A model generated the notes under the pieces. It made no database searches. It worked only from the letters and a program-made list of their open reading frames with translations, and was not told the origin of the DNA. Shown piece after piece: positions 43,378 to 52,510 of a DNA stretch of 64,000 nucleotides; the first letter of the stretch is position 1; every line of letters begins with the position of its first letter. A program made the position numbers and the translations under genes. The DNA comes from Streptomyces neyagawaensis. GTDB taxonomy: Bacteria; Actinomycetota; Actinomycetes; Streptomycetales; Streptomycetaceae. Where the stretch lies: NCBI RefSeq assembly GCF_023516595.1, contig NZ_JAMGBG010000041.1, positions 62,001 through 126,000 on the forward strand. The letters run 5' to 3'.

Positions 43378-43848
43378 ATGGCCCAGCACAGCACCGAGCC
43401 GCGTTCGAACGCCCACAGCCACCAGACCATCTCGACGCCGACGCCCCCGCAGGGACAGCACTCCGGTACCTCCTGGGCCATCGGCGGCACGGTCTTCGCC
43501 GGTGTCCTCATGATGGTCGGCGGGGTGCTGGGCATCCTCAACGGCATCGCGGCGATCGCCACGGACGACGTCTACACGAACATCGGCGACTATGTGTTCG
43601 AGTTCAGCCTCACCACCTGGGGCTGGATCCATCTCGTCCTCGGAGCCGTCGTCGCCTTCGCCGGCTGGGGCATCCTCCAGGGCCGGGACTGGGCGCGGGG
43701 CGTGGGGATCGCCCTGGCGTCCCTCTACGCCATCGCGTACTTCATGTTCCTCCCGTACGCGCCCGTCTGGTCGGTCATCGTCATCGCCGCCTCGGTCTTC
43801 GTGATGTGGTCCCTGGCGACGGCCCCGGACCAGGAGAGGCGCGCCTGA
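43378..43848 (+). CDS. DUF7144-type four-helix membrane protein
   Basis: 156 residues, ATG at 43378 with GAGGAGGCCCTCCC upstream. After a hydrophilic N-terminus come four helices (AIGGTVFAGVLMMVGGVLGI, WGWIHLVLGAVVAFAGWGIL, WARGVGIALASLYAIAYFMF, WSVIVIAASVFVMWSL) with the GRDWARGVG loop typical of this actinobacterial family. Function unknown. Confidence 0.8.
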   Translation: MAQHSTEPRSNAHSHQTISTPTPPQGQHSGTSWAIGGTVFAGVLMMVGGVLGILNGIAAIATDDVYTNIGDYVFEFSLTTWGWIHLVLGAVVAFAGWGILQGRDWARGVGIALASLYAIAYFMFLPYAPVWSVIVIAASVFVMWSLATAPDQERRA

Positions 43849-43897
43849 CCCGACACGGCGGACGACCGCGCCCCCTCGCGCACCGAGCCGGTACGCC

Positions 43898-44317
43898 TCA
43901 GCCCCGGCGCCGCCCGGTGAGCGCGGTCTCCAGCGCCTCCCCGGTCATCTCGATCACCACGGCGTCGTCACGCCATCGCGCGGGAAGGTGTCCGTGTTCC
44001 TCGGCACGGCACACCACCCCGGTACCGCTCGGGTCGAGGACGACCGCGCCGAGCCGGGCGACCAGCTCGGCGACGATGTCCCACACCTCTCCGGCGTGCG
44101 GGCGGTGCACGGTGAGACCGTGGTCGTCGGCGAAGATCTCCGCCTCGCTCCCGTCGGCCGCCCGCACCCGGTAGGCAGGGCTCCCGTCCTCGCCCTCGGT
44201 GGCCCCCGGCCCGTCGGCATCGTAGGGTTCCAGCACCTCCCGTACGACGGCCGGGTCCAGCGGCACGGGCGTCTCGCCCCCGTCGACGAACCTGAGGACC
44301 ATCGGACTCCAGCCCAC
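43898..44317 (-). CDS. small acidic protein, unknown
   Basis: 139 residues from the GTG at 44317 behind GGAGGAGG; an ATG at 44302 is an alternative. The sequence is acidic and beta-prone (VLRFVDGGETPVPLDPAVVR, YRVRAADGSEAEIFADDHGL, VARLGAVVLDPSG) with no signal peptide or cysteine cluster beyond one Cys. I do not recognise the family. It is divergent from the EEP hydrolase at 44537. Confidence 0.65.
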   Translation of the reverse strand: MGWSPMVLRFVDGGETPVPLDPAVVREVLEPYDADGPGATEGEDGSPAYRVRAADGSEAEIFADDHGLTVHRPHAGEVWDIVAELVARLGAVVLDPSGTGVVCRAEEHGHLPARWRDDAVVIEMTGEALETALTGRRRG

Positions 44318-44536
44318 GCACCCTCCTCCGTCCGACCCGACAGACCGCCCCGCGGGGGCACCGGGAGCCGCGCGGTCACCCCGCCCCCCGTATCGCCCAT
44401 ACAACCCCGGCCCGACGGCGGCCGGGCGCCCGGCCCCTGGTTCCCCGCGCAACCTTCGGCCCTTCCCCCTCGTCCTTGAACGAGGAGCACAGAACCACCG
44501 CGGGCGAACGGAAGGCCGGCCTTGGAGAGCACGACC

Positions 44537-45541
44537 ATGGAGCGGCCCGAGCCGGAGCCGGTCACCGCCCGCCGGGCCACCCACGGCGGCAAGAAGGGGT
44601 TCGCCTTCCTGCTGCTGCTCGGTGTGACCGCGGTCGTCGTCTGCCGGGTGATCGACATCGACGCCTTCACCCCGGTCCCCCAGCTCCTCGCGTTCCTGCC
44701 CTGGCTGCTCGCCCCGACCGGCCTCGCCCTGCTCCTGTTCGCCCTGGCCCGCTCCTGGACCGGCCTGACCTGGGGCGTGGTGCTGCTCGGCGCGCTGGCC
44801 TGGTACATCGAGCCGTACGGGAAGACGACCGTGCCCGACGGTCCGGCCCTCGCCCAGATACGGGTCATGACCTCGAACGTGCACTTCGGCGACGGCACCG
44901 CCGCCCTCGTCAAGGCCGTGAAACGCGAGCGCCCCGACATCGTGTTCGTCGAGGAGTGCCAGGCCACCTGCTCAGCCACCCTCCGCGACACCTTCGGCGA
45001 CCTCAGCGGCGACAAGCCCGCCTACCCCTACCGCCGGGCCGTCGAGGGCTACGGCTCCGACGGTTCCGTCATCCTCAGCCGGCACCCCCTCAAGGGCACC
45101 GACCCGATCCCCGGCACCATGGGCATGCCCGGCGCCGTCGCCGACGTCGAGGGCCACCGCGTACGGCTGCAGCTGGCGCACCCCATGCCGCCGCTGGCCG
45201 GTCAGGTCGGCACCTGGCGGCGGGAGCTCGGCGCGCTGCGCGCGTACGCGGCGGCCGACACCCGGACCCCGACCATCGTCGCCGGTGACTTCAACGCCAC
45301 CCAGGACCACGCGGCCTTCCGCGACCTCCTCGACGCGGGGCTCGGCGACGCCGCCCGGCTGACCGGGGACGACCGGCGAGCGACCTGGCCCTCCCGGACC
45401 ACCCCGAGGTTCGGCGCCCAGATCGACCACGTCCTCGTCTCCTCGAAGGACTTCTCCGCCCGCGAGACCCGCTTCCTCAAGCTGCGCGGCACCGACCACA
45501 ACGCGGTGGTCGCCGACCTGACCCTCCACCAGCGAAAGTGA
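44537..45541 (+). CDS. membrane-anchored endonuclease/exonuclease/phosphatase (EEP) family protein
   Basis: 334 residues, ATG at 44537 with GGAG 9 nt upstream. Three N-terminal helices (AFLLLLGVTAVVVCRVI, LLAFLPWLLAPTGLALLLFA, GVVLLGALAWYI) place the EEP domain outside. Catalytic motifs are VMTSNVHFG (Asn), PDIVFVEE (Glu), TIVAGDFNATQDH (Asp/Asn) and GTDHNAVVADL (Asp-His). The family covers DNases, sphingomyelinases and phosphatases. This Streptomyces type, with three helices first, is common and may be a secreted-side nuclease (inference). Confidence 0.88.
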   Translation: MERPEPEPVTARRATHGGKKGFAFLLLLGVTAVVVCRVIDIDAFTPVPQLLAFLPWLLAPTGLALLLFALARSWTGLTWGVVLLGALAWYIEPYGKTTVPDGPALAQIRVMTSNVHFGDGTAALVKAVKRERPDIVFVEECQATCSATLRDTFGDLSGDKPAYPYRRAVEGYGSDGSVILSRHPLKGTDPIPGTMGMPGAVADVEGHRVRLQLAHPMPPLAGQVGTWRRELGALRAYAAADTRTPTIVAGDFNATQDHAAFRDLLDAGLGDAARLTGDDRRATWPSRTTPRFGAQIDHVLVSSKDFSARETRFLKLRGTDHNAVVADLTLHQRK

Positions 45542-45635
45542 CGCCGGGACCCGACGGTCACGGCGCGCCATCGTCGCCCCCAACCCACCAAGAACTTCAC
45601 ATAATCGGGCGATCTCCGGCGGTGATAATGGCCGC

Positions 45636-47606
45636 ATGCCCCGCCCGTTCGCCCTCGGCCTGACCCCGCCCGACTGGCTGGTCCGCAATCTGCAACCCCA
45701 GCAGGCGCCGCCCGTCAACCGGCCCGCCGTGGCCCGCGCGGCGGTCGCGCTGACCCTGCCGCTCGCCCTCGGCCTCGCCGCCGGCCGCCCCGAGTACGGC
45801 GCCCTCGCCTCGATGGGCGCCCTGGCGGGCGTCATCAGCGACACGGCGGACGCGTACCGCATGCGGCTGCTGAACATCGCCGTCCCCCAGCTGTTCAGCG
45901 CGATCGGCATCACCCTCGGCTCCCTCGTGTACGGGCAGGGCTGGGTCACCGTCGCCGCGCTCACCGGGGTCGCGCTGGTCTCCGGGATGATCTCGACGAT
46001 CGGCGCCGTCGCCTCCGTGTCGGGGCTGCTGCTCCTGCTCAACTCCGTGGTCGGAGCGGGCCTGCCGATGCCGGGCGACTGGTGGCTGGCCCCCCTCCTG
46101 ATGACCGGCGGCGGCCTCCTCGTCCTCGTCCAGGCCCTCCTCGCCTGGCCGCTGAGGGCCGGCGTGCCGGAACGCTCCTCCGTCGCCGACACCTACCGCA
46201 AGGTCGCCGACCTGCTCGCCGCGACCACCGCGGACACCACCGACGCCTACGACACGGCCCGGCACGCGGTCACCCAGTCCCTCAACCAGTCCTACGACCT
46301 GATCCTCGCCCGCCGCGCCCGCCACCACGGCCGCAGCCCCGACCTGGTCCGGCTCCTCGCCCAGCTGAACGCGGTGACCCCGCTCGTCGAGGCCGCCCCC
46401 GCCGTACGCCTCTCCGGGCGCCCGCTGCCCGCCGAGATCCCCACCGCCGTCCGCCATGTCGCCGAGGCCGTCGACACCGGCTACTCCGGGCCGCTGGGAC
46501 TGCGGCTGCCCACGCCGACGAGCGAGATCGGCAAGGCGGTCGACCAGGCGCTGCGGCACGCCGCCGAGGTCGTCACCGAGGGCTCGCCGGACGCGCTGTC
46601 CCGGGCCGACGACCACCTCGGCCGGACCGCGCCGCTGCGGGTGCGCGCCGCACGGGCCGCCCGCGACGTGGCCCTGTCCGCCGCGTCCTGGCGCTACGGC
46701 CTGCGCCTCGCCCTGTGCATCGGCATCGCCCAGGCACTGGTCTCCCTCATCGCCGTACCGCGCTCCTACTGGGTGGCGCTGACCATCACCTTCGTCCTGA
46801 AACCGGACTTCGGCTCGGTGTTCTCCCGCGCGCTGATGCGGGCCCTCGGCACGGTCGTCGGCCTGGTCGTCGCGGCGGCGATCCTCTCGGAGGTCCCGCG
46901 CGGCTGGTGGGACGTCCCGGTGATGCTGTGCCTCGCCCCGCTCATCCCGGTCTTCACCCCCCGCGGCTACGGCTACCAGACCGCCGCCATCACCCCCGTG
47001 ATCCTGCTGCTCTCCGACATCCTCAACCACGAGGGCACCGGCCTGCTCGTGCCCCGCCTCGTCGACTCCCTGATGGGCTGCGGCATCGCCCTCGTCGCCG
47101 GCTATCTGTTGTGGCCGGAGAGCTGGCACGCCCGCGTCGGGGCGCGGCTCGCGGACGCCGTCGCCGACACCGCCGCGTACGTGGAACACGTCTTCGGGGC
47201 GGGTGGGGAGGACCCCGGCGGGCGGGCCCGCAAGCGCCGCCGCCTCTACCGGGACCTGTCCGCCATTCGTACGGAGTTCCAGCGGGCCCTGACCGAACCG
47301 CCGCCGACGGGACGGCGGGCCGCCGCCTGGTGGCCGCTGGTGGTGGCGGTCGAGCGGATCGTCGACGCGACGACGGCGGCCCGGGTCCGGGTGAAGCAGG
47401 GGGCTCAGCCGCCGTCCGCCGCCGAGGTCGCCCAGGTCGCCCTGCAACTGCGGGAACTGGCGGACGGGCTGCGGAGGACGGATGTCCTCTACGAGGTGCG
47501 GTCCGATCTGAGCGGGCCGCCGGGAAGCGTGTTGGAGGCGCTGCGACAGGAGGTCGCGGCGGCCCGGACGATCAGCTCACCGCCCGAGGGGGACGCCGCC
47601 CGCTAG
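45636..47606 (+). CDS. FUSC-type aromatic/compound exporter-like membrane protein
   Basis: 656 residues, ATG at 45636. Two sets of helices (LALGLAAGRPEYGALASMGA, LFSAIGITLGSLVYGQG, VSGLLLLLNSVVGAGLP; then LALCIGIAQALVSLIAVPRS, MRALGTVVGLVVAAAILSEV, GCGIALVAGYLLWPES) flank a cytoplasmic helical region. This is the layout of FUSC/YccS/AaeB-like proteins. Such proteins are proposed efflux pumps for aromatic acids or other stressors. There is no membrane-fusion partner gene, as expected in a Gram-positive. Confidence 0.85.
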   Translation: MPRPFALGLTPPDWLVRNLQPQQAPPVNRPAVARAAVALTLPLALGLAAGRPEYGALASMGALAGVISDTADAYRMRLLNIAVPQLFSAIGITLGSLVYGQGWVTVAALTGVALVSGMISTIGAVASVSGLLLLLNSVVGAGLPMPGDWWLAPLLMTGGGLLVLVQALLAWPLRAGVPERSSVADTYRKVADLLAATTADTTDAYDTARHAVTQSLNQSYDLILARRARHHGRSPDLVRLLAQLNAVTPLVEAAPAVRLSGRPLPAEIPTAVRHVAEAVDTGYSGPLGLRLPTPTSEIGKAVDQALRHAAEVVTEGSPDALSRADDHLGRTAPLRVRAARAARDVALSAASWRYGLRLALCIGIAQALVSLIAVPRSYWVALTITFVLKPDFGSVFSRALMRALGTVVGLVVAAAILSEVPRGWWDVPVMLCLAPLIPVFTPRGYGYQTAAITPVILLLSDILNHEGTGLLVPRLVDSLMGCGIALVAGYLLWPESWHARVGARLADAVADTAAYVEHVFGAGGEDPGGRARKRRRLYRDLSAIRTEFQRALTEPPPTGRRAAAWWPLVVAVERIVDATTAARVRVKQGAQPPSAAEVAQVALQLRELADGLRRTDVLYEVRSDLSGPPGSVLEALRQEVAAARTISSPPEGDAAR

Positions 47607-47781
47607 CCAGACCGGGCCGCCGCCCGGCGAGGGCGCGGGGCGGTCAACCCGGCGCAGGGCGCTGAATCGTTACGCCCGCCCCGCACGGGTGACGGGAGGA
47701 GAGTTCGCAGGCGGAAAGCCGTAATGATCGGATCTGTCCAACCGGACGATTCACTTCCTTTCTGACAAGGGGATGTTCACC

Positions 47782-47997
47782 ATGCGGCGCACCGCCACCG
47801 TCCTGCTCGGAACCCTCGCCCTCGCCGGCGCCCTGGCCCCGGCCGCCCACGCGGTCCCTGACCCGGCGGGCACGGCCACCTGCCTCACCGAGACCCCCGC
47901 CGGTGTCTCCGAGCTGGCCGACCCGGCCGTTCTCCTCGACCCGGCCGGCCTGCTGGACCCGGCCGCCGCGCCGGGCGTGAGCTGCCTCGCCCCCTGA
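47782..47997 (+). CDS. small secreted protein with two cysteines
   Basis: 71 residues from the ATG at 47782 (AAGGGG 9 nt upstream); an ATG at 47773 lies inside the ribosome-site region. The signal peptide (TATVLLGTLALAGALAPAAHA) leaves about 45 residues with LADPAVLLDPAGLLDPAAAP repeats and two Cys. It may be a small disulfide-linked extracellular peptide. A terminator follows at once. Confidence 0.7.
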   Translation: MRRTATVLLGTLALAGALAPAAHAVPDPAGTATCLTETPAGVSELADPAVLLDPAGLLDPAAAPGVSCLAP

Positions 47998-48014
47998 AGG
48001 CAGCGGTGACGAAG

Positions 48015-48048
48015 CGCGGGCCGTCCCCCCTCGGGAGGACGGCCCGCG
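48015..48048. terminator. hairpin terminator
   Basis: A perfect 12-bp stem (CGCGGGCCGTCC / GGACGGCCCGCG) with a 10-nt loop and TT after it, between the convergent genes ending at 47997 and 48094. Confidence 0.8.
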
Positions 48049-48093
48049 TTCGCATCTGCACGGACAGAGGTCCGTAACCGCAGTGCCCCTGAC

Positions 48094-50163
48094 TCAGACG
48101 CCGATGTCGCAGCCGTCCGCGCGGTAGACCGCGACGACCGCCGGGCGGACGATCTTGCCGGGGCCATCGGGCCAGGTGCTCTTGGGGTTCTCGACGGAGG
48201 CGCCGTCCAGCTCGCCCGGGTGCTGCACCGCGACCAGGACCCGGCGGTCGGTGATGATCGGACCGCAGGTCTCGGCGCCGCTCGGCACGGTCAGGAACTG
48301 CTTCAGCTCACCACGGCGCTCCCCCTTGGTCGCCACGCCGAAGAGACCGTCGTGCGAGCCGAGCTGGTTGCCGTCGGTGGAGATCCACAGGTTGCCGTAC
48401 GGGTCGAAGGCGACGTTGTCCGGGCAGGAGATCGGGGACACGTCGTCCTTCGGGAAGCCCGCGAAGTACGTCGCAGGATCGTCGGGGTCGCCCGCGACGA
48501 GGAACAGCAGCCAGGCGAACCGGGTGCTCTCGGGCCGGTTCCAGCGCTCGGTGAGCTCCAGGACCTGGCCGTGCTTGTTGGAGTTGCGGGGGTTGGCCTC
48601 GTCGGCGGCGGCGAAGCCGGTCTTGCCGCGGTTGGAGTTGTTGGTGAGGGCCACATAGACCTTGCCGGTGACCGGGTTGGGCTCGATGTCCTCGGGGCGG
48701 TCCATCTTCGTCGCGCCGACCTTGTCACCGGCGAGCCGCGTGAAGACGAAGACCTCCTCGGCGGTCATGCCCTCGACGTGCGAGACGGCGCCCTCGGCGG
48801 TCGCGGTGGCCAGCGGGATCCACTCGCCGCTGCCGTCGAACTCGCCGTCGGCCGGGAGCTTGCCCGTGCCGTCGATCTCGATGGCGGGGGAGTCACCGGT
48901 GAGCTTGGCGACGTAGAGGGTGCCCTCGTCGAGCAGCGAGAGGTTGTGCTCGCGCACGGCGCGGCTCGACCCCTTCTTCATCCGCTTGCTGCTGACGAAC
49001 TTGTAGAAGTAGTCGAAACGCTCGTCGTCACCGGAGTAGACGACGGGGCGGCCGTCGGCGGTGAGCCGGATGGTCGCGGCCTCGTGCTTGAAGCGGCCGA
49101 GGGCGGTGTGCTTGCGCGGCGTGGACGTCGGGTCGTACGGGTCGAACTCGACGACGTACCCGAAACGGTGCACCTCGTTCGGCTCCTGGGCCACGTCGAA
49201 CCGCTTGTCGAACCGCTCCCACTTGCGCTCGGTGGCGCCGGTGCCGATGCCGTACCGCTTGTCGGTGGGCCGGCTGCTGTTGGCGAAGTACTGGTTGAAG
49301 TTCTCCTCGCCGTGCAGCGTGGTGCCCCAGGGGGTGGTGCCGCCGGAGCAGTTGTTGAGCGTGCCGAGGACCTTGCGGCCGGTCGGGTCGGCGGAGGTCT
49401 TCAGGAGGTCCGAGCCGGCGGCGGGGCCGGTCAGCCGGAACGCGGTGGTGGCGGTGACCCGCCGGTTGAGGTGGTGCCGGGGCACGGCGGTGAGCTTGCC
49501 TGTCCGCCGGTCCTCCTCCACCACGACGGCGGACAGACCGTGCGCCGCCCAGGCGACCTCGACCTGGTCACGGGTCGGGTTGGCGGGGTCGTAGCCGCGG
49601 AACATGAGCACCTCGTCGGTGTACTCATGGTTGGCCACGAGAAGCTTGCGGCCGCGCTCGCCGGGGAGCGGCAGCAGCGCGAGGAAGTCGTTGTTGTAGC
49701 CGAACTGGCCGGCCTGGGCCGCACCCGTCTGCTTCTCCGGGTCGAACGCCGGGGCACCGCGCAGAATGGGCTCGCCCCAGCGGATGACGACGTTCTGCTG
49801 GTATCCCCCGGGGACGGTCACGGTGTCCGCCGTGTTGGGCGCGACGGCGTCGAACCGCAGGCCACGGGCGGCCTTGGGCTTCGGCGTGCTCTTGGTGGTG
49901 GCGGTGGTCCCGGCGTCGGCCGCGGCGGCTTGCGGGGCGGTGCCGAGCGTCGTCACCGTACCGGCCGTGGTGGCCACGGTGACGACGGCGGCGGCGCGCA
50001 TCACGGACCGGCGGCTGAGCGCGGAGGCGATGACGTCGCCGACGTACTCGTTGGCGCTGGTGTTCGGCACCTCGTGGAAGCAGGCGTCACCACAGCGGAA
50101 CCGACAGGTCATGGCGGAACGGCCGCCGGGGTGCGAGCCGATCATGGGCAGCAGCTTGCGCAC
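48094..50163 (-). CDS. PhoX-family (DUF839) Tat-exported phosphatase
   Basis: 689 residues from the GTG at 50163 (GAGGGAG 6 nt upstream). A twin-arginine signal (SRRSVMRAAAVVTVATT) lies at about residues 42-60, after a conserved pre-region containing CRFRCGDACFHEVPN. The mature enzyme shows the PhoX pattern: GYNNDFLALLPLPGERGRKL, LLVANHEYTDEVLM, NNCSGGTTPWGTTLHGEENF (strongly conserved), VVEFDPYDPTSTPRKHTALG, RPEDIEPNPVTGKVYVALTN and CPDNVAFDPYGNLWISTDGN. PhoX enzymes are calcium/iron-dependent alkaline phosphatases that release phosphate from organic esters. The PHO box upstream places it in the phosphate-starvation regulon. Confidence 0.9.
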   Translation of the reverse strand: MRKLLPMIGSHPGGRSAMTCRFRCGDACFHEVPNTSANEYVGDVIASALSRRSVMRAAAVVTVATTAGTVTTLGTAPQAAAADAGTTATTKSTPKPKAARGLRFDAVAPNTADTVTVPGGYQQNVVIRWGEPILRGAPAFDPEKQTGAAQAGQFGYNNDFLALLPLPGERGRKLLVANHEYTDEVLMFRGYDPANPTRDQVEVAWAAHGLSAVVVEEDRRTGKLTAVPRHHLNRRVTATTAFRLTGPAAGSDLLKTSADPTGRKVLGTLNNCSGGTTPWGTTLHGEENFNQYFANSSRPTDKRYGIGTGATERKWERFDKRFDVAQEPNEVHRFGYVVEFDPYDPTSTPRKHTALGRFKHEAATIRLTADGRPVVYSGDDERFDYFYKFVSSKRMKKGSSRAVREHNLSLLDEGTLYVAKLTGDSPAIEIDGTGKLPADGEFDGSGEWIPLATATAEGAVSHVEGMTAEEVFVFTRLAGDKVGATKMDRPEDIEPNPVTGKVYVALTNNSNRGKTGFAAADEANPRNSNKHGQVLELTERWNRPESTRFAWLLFLVAGDPDDPATYFAGFPKDDVSPISCPDNVAFDPYGNLWISTDGNQLGSHDGLFGVATKGERRGELKQFLTVPSGAETCGPIITDRRVLVAVQHPGELDGASVENPKSTWPDGPGKIVRPAVVAVYRADGCDIGV

Positions 50164-50237
50164 GTTGCGCTCCCTCTTATGTGCCTTTGGTGTGAGCGCG
50201 ACGTTAGGGGCGCGTGTGTTCGAGAACGGGGACGGAG

Positions 50238-50255
50238 AGTGAACGGCAGGTGAAC
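50238..50255 (-). promoter_or_regulatory. PHO box (PhoP binding site)
   Basis: Read on the minus strand, GTTCACC-TGCC-GTTCACT gives two 11-bp direct-repeat units matching the Streptomyces PHO-box consensus GTTCACC; a weaker third unit (GTCCCCG) follows. The box lies 75-92 bp upstream of the PhoX start at 50163. Confidence 0.8.
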
Positions 50256-50275
50256 CCACGGCAGTTGGGGCGGTA

Positions 50276-50304
50276 TTGACAGCTCCCAGTCGCGGGGTTA
50301 GTGA
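50276..50304 (+). promoter_or_regulatory. candidate housekeeping promoter for the VWA gene
   Basis: TTGACA (50276-50281), a 17-bp spacer and TAGTGA (50299-50304) fit a HrdB-type promoter, about 100 bp before the ATG at 50408. A second TTGACG lies near 50375. Confidence 0.5.
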
Positions 50305-50407
50305 AACCTCCCGCCCCACCCCAAGATCGCCAATCGCGGCGGCTAACCTTACGTGTCCGTCCTGGCCAGGGATTGACGGGCTACAACTCACTCGAAGGGT
50401 TGCGCAC

Positions 50408-52369
50408 ATGGGCATTCTCTCTCTCCTGCGGAACGCGTTCTCCCGCTCACGCAAGGGGCGCGACACGGTCCCTTCGCAGGAGGCGGAGCAGGTCTCCCCG
50501 ACAGAGCCGACCACCACGGCCCCCCAGGGGAGTGCCGAATCAGCCACCACCGAGCCGGGTTCCCTGCGGGAGGCCGAGCCGGGTTCCCTGCGGGAGGCCG
50601 AGCCGAAGCTTCCGGCCCAGGGGTCCGGGGCCAAGCCGGCCTCGTCCGTCGCCGACGAGCTGGTCTCGGCGGCCTTCGACAACGTGACGGTGCCGAAGCC
50701 GCGGACGGAGGAGCGGGAGCCGGCGACGGCCGAGGCGGGTACGCCAGTGGCGGAGACCGAGGCTGAGGCCAAGGCCGGTACGCCGGTGGCGGAGCCCGAG
50801 GCTGAGGCCAAGGCCGGTACGCCTGCGGCGGAGCCCGAAGCTGAGGCCAAGGCCGGTGAGCCCGTCGCGGCGGCGAAGGCCGAGGGAGAGGAAGAGGCGC
50901 AGGTCGAGGCGCCGGTCGAGGCGGAGTCCGCCGCGGCAGCCGCCGAGCCGAAGGCGGAGGCTGCGCCTGAGACCGCCCCGCAGGCGGCCGAGGCCGACAT
51001 CGAGGTCGAGGCGGAGGCTGCGCCTGAGGCCGCCGAGTCCGACGCCGAGGTCGAGAAGGAGGCCGCGCGGGAGACCGAGGCGGTCGCGGAGGCCGAGCCG
51101 GTGATCACGGACACCGCCACTGAGGCCGAGGCGGAGCCTGTCGCGGAGGGTGAGCCGGAGGCCGAGGCGGAGTCCGCCGCGGAGCCCGTTGCCAAGGACG
51201 AGCCCGAGGTCCAGACGGAGCCGGCGGCCGCGAAGGAAGCCGACGCCGAGCCGCAGGCCGAGAAGGTCGAGGAGCCCGAGGCCAAGTCTGGCGCCGAGCC
51301 CGAGGCGGCCGCGGCACCCGAGGCCGCGGACGAGGCAGAGCCGCAGGCCGAGGCCGCCCCCGAGCCCGAGGCCGCCACGAAGCCCGAGCCCGAGGCTGCC
51401 ACGGCGACCGAGCCGGAGGCCGACGCCGACAAGCCCTCGGATCCGGAGGTTGCCGCCGAGGCGGAGCCGCAGGCGGCTCCCGTGGCGGAGGAGTCCGAGC
51501 CGGAGCCCGCCAAGGCACCCGAGCCGGAGGCAGTGACGGTCCCCGAGCCCGAAGCCGCACCCGAACCCGAAGCCGAGAAGGCACCCGAACCCGAAGCCCA
51601 CAAGGCACCCGAGCCGGAAGCCGTGAAGGCCCCCGAGCCCGAGGTCGTGGCGGCAGCCGGTGAACCCACTCAGCCCGCCGGCACCCCCGAAACCGAGGCC
51701 GCTCGTCCCGCCACACCCGCCACCCGCGTCCGCTCCAGCGCCCCCGGTCTCTCCACGGCGTACAAGACCGCCGGTACCGTACTGAAGAAGCACGACCTCA
51801 CCGGTGCCCGCGCCAAGGTGTACCTCGTCCTCGACCGCTCCGCGTCGATGCGCCAGTACTACAAGGACGGCTCCGCACAGGCCCTCGGCGAGCAGACCCT
51901 CGCTCTCGCCGCCCACCTCGACCCCGAGGCCACCGTGCCCGTCGTGTTCTTCTCCACCGAGCTCGACGGCACCGGCGAGCTCACCCTCGCCGAGCACGAG
52001 AACAAGATCGACGAGCTGCACAACGGCCTCGGCCGCATGGGCCGCACCAGCTACCACGCGGCCGTCGAGGAGGTGCTCGCCCAGCACCAGAAGTCGGCGG
52101 ACCCCACCGCCTCCGCCCTCGTCGTCTTCCAGACGGACGGCGCCCCGGACGCGAAGACCCCCGCCACCCAGGCGCTCACGGACGCCGCGAAGAACCACCC
52201 CGGCGTGCACTTCGCCTTCGTCGCCTTCGGTGACCCGGAGAACAAGGCGTTCGACTACCTCCGCAAGCTCAAGACGGGCAACGCCTCGCACTTCCTGGCC
52301 GGCGAGACCCCGCGCGAGCTGACGGACGCCGAGGTCTACGAGGGCATCCTGGCCGCCTGGCGCCCGTAA
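50408..52369 (+). CDS. VWA-domain protein (tellurium-resistance type) with long Glu/Ala/Pro-rich region
   Basis: 653 residues, ATG at 50408. A short conserved N-terminus (MGILSLLRNAFSRSRKG) is followed by about 410 residues rich in Glu, Ala and Pro, including tandem units such as PVAEPEAEAKAGT and GSLREAEP. The last about 210 residues are a von Willebrand A domain with MIDAS motif VYLVLDRSASMRQYY and Thr/Asp loops (GRTSYHAAVEEV, VFQTDGAPD). Proteins ending in this domain occur in Streptomyces ter-type clusters and probably organise metal-dependent complexes. No terD-family gene is in the window. The acidic region has the composition of a disordered linker. Confidence 0.85.
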   Translation: MGILSLLRNAFSRSRKGRDTVPSQEAEQVSPTEPTTTAPQGSAESATTEPGSLREAEPGSLREAEPKLPAQGSGAKPASSVADELVSAAFDNVTVPKPRTEEREPATAEAGTPVAETEAEAKAGTPVAEPEAEAKAGTPAAEPEAEAKAGEPVAAAKAEGEEEAQVEAPVEAESAAAAAEPKAEAAPETAPQAAEADIEVEAEAAPEAAESDAEVEKEAARETEAVAEAEPVITDTATEAEAEPVAEGEPEAEAESAAEPVAKDEPEVQTEPAAAKEADAEPQAEKVEEPEAKSGAEPEAAAAPEAADEAEPQAEAAPEPEAATKPEPEAATATEPEADADKPSDPEVAAEAEPQAAPVAEESEPEPAKAPEPEAVTVPEPEAAPEPEAEKAPEPEAHKAPEPEAVKAPEPEVVAAAGEPTQPAGTPETEAARPATPATRVRSSAPGLSTAYKTAGTVLKKHDLTGARAKVYLVLDRSASMRQYYKDGSAQALGEQTLALAAHLDPEATVPVVFFSTELDGTGELTLAEHENKIDELHNGLGRMGRTSYHAAVEEVLAQHQKSADPTASALVVFQTDGAPDAKTPATQALTDAAKNHPGVHFAFVAFGDPENKAFDYLRKLKTGNASHFLAGETPRELTDAEVYEGILAAWRP

Positions 52370-52402
52370 CCCTCCACGACGCCCCTCACCGGGACGTCCC
52401 GT

Positions 52403-52442
52403 GCCGTCCGCTTCCCACCCCGCAAAACGGGAGGCGGGCGGC
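52403..52442 (+). terminator. hairpin terminator
   Basis: GCCGTCCGCTTCCC pairs with GGGAGGCGGGCGGC (14 pairs, two G-U) around a 12-nt loop, 34 bp after the stop at 52369 and before metG. Confidence 0.7.
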
Positions 52443-52510
52443 ACCCCCATGTCGGCTAGGATTTCAAGACTCACGCCTTACGAAATCGACCGACCTGGGA
52501 GCATCCCCCG

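Noticed and set aside
45597..47447. 616-codon minus-strand frame opposite the FUSC-type gene
   Set aside because: The plus-strand frame has clear membrane helices and a family match; the antisense product is Gly/Asp/Arg-rich without motifs.
50540..52474. 644-codon Leu/Gly/Arg-rich minus-strand frame opposite the VWA gene
   Set aside because: It mirrors the Glu/Ala/Pro repeats in antisense and has no independent domain or start signal.
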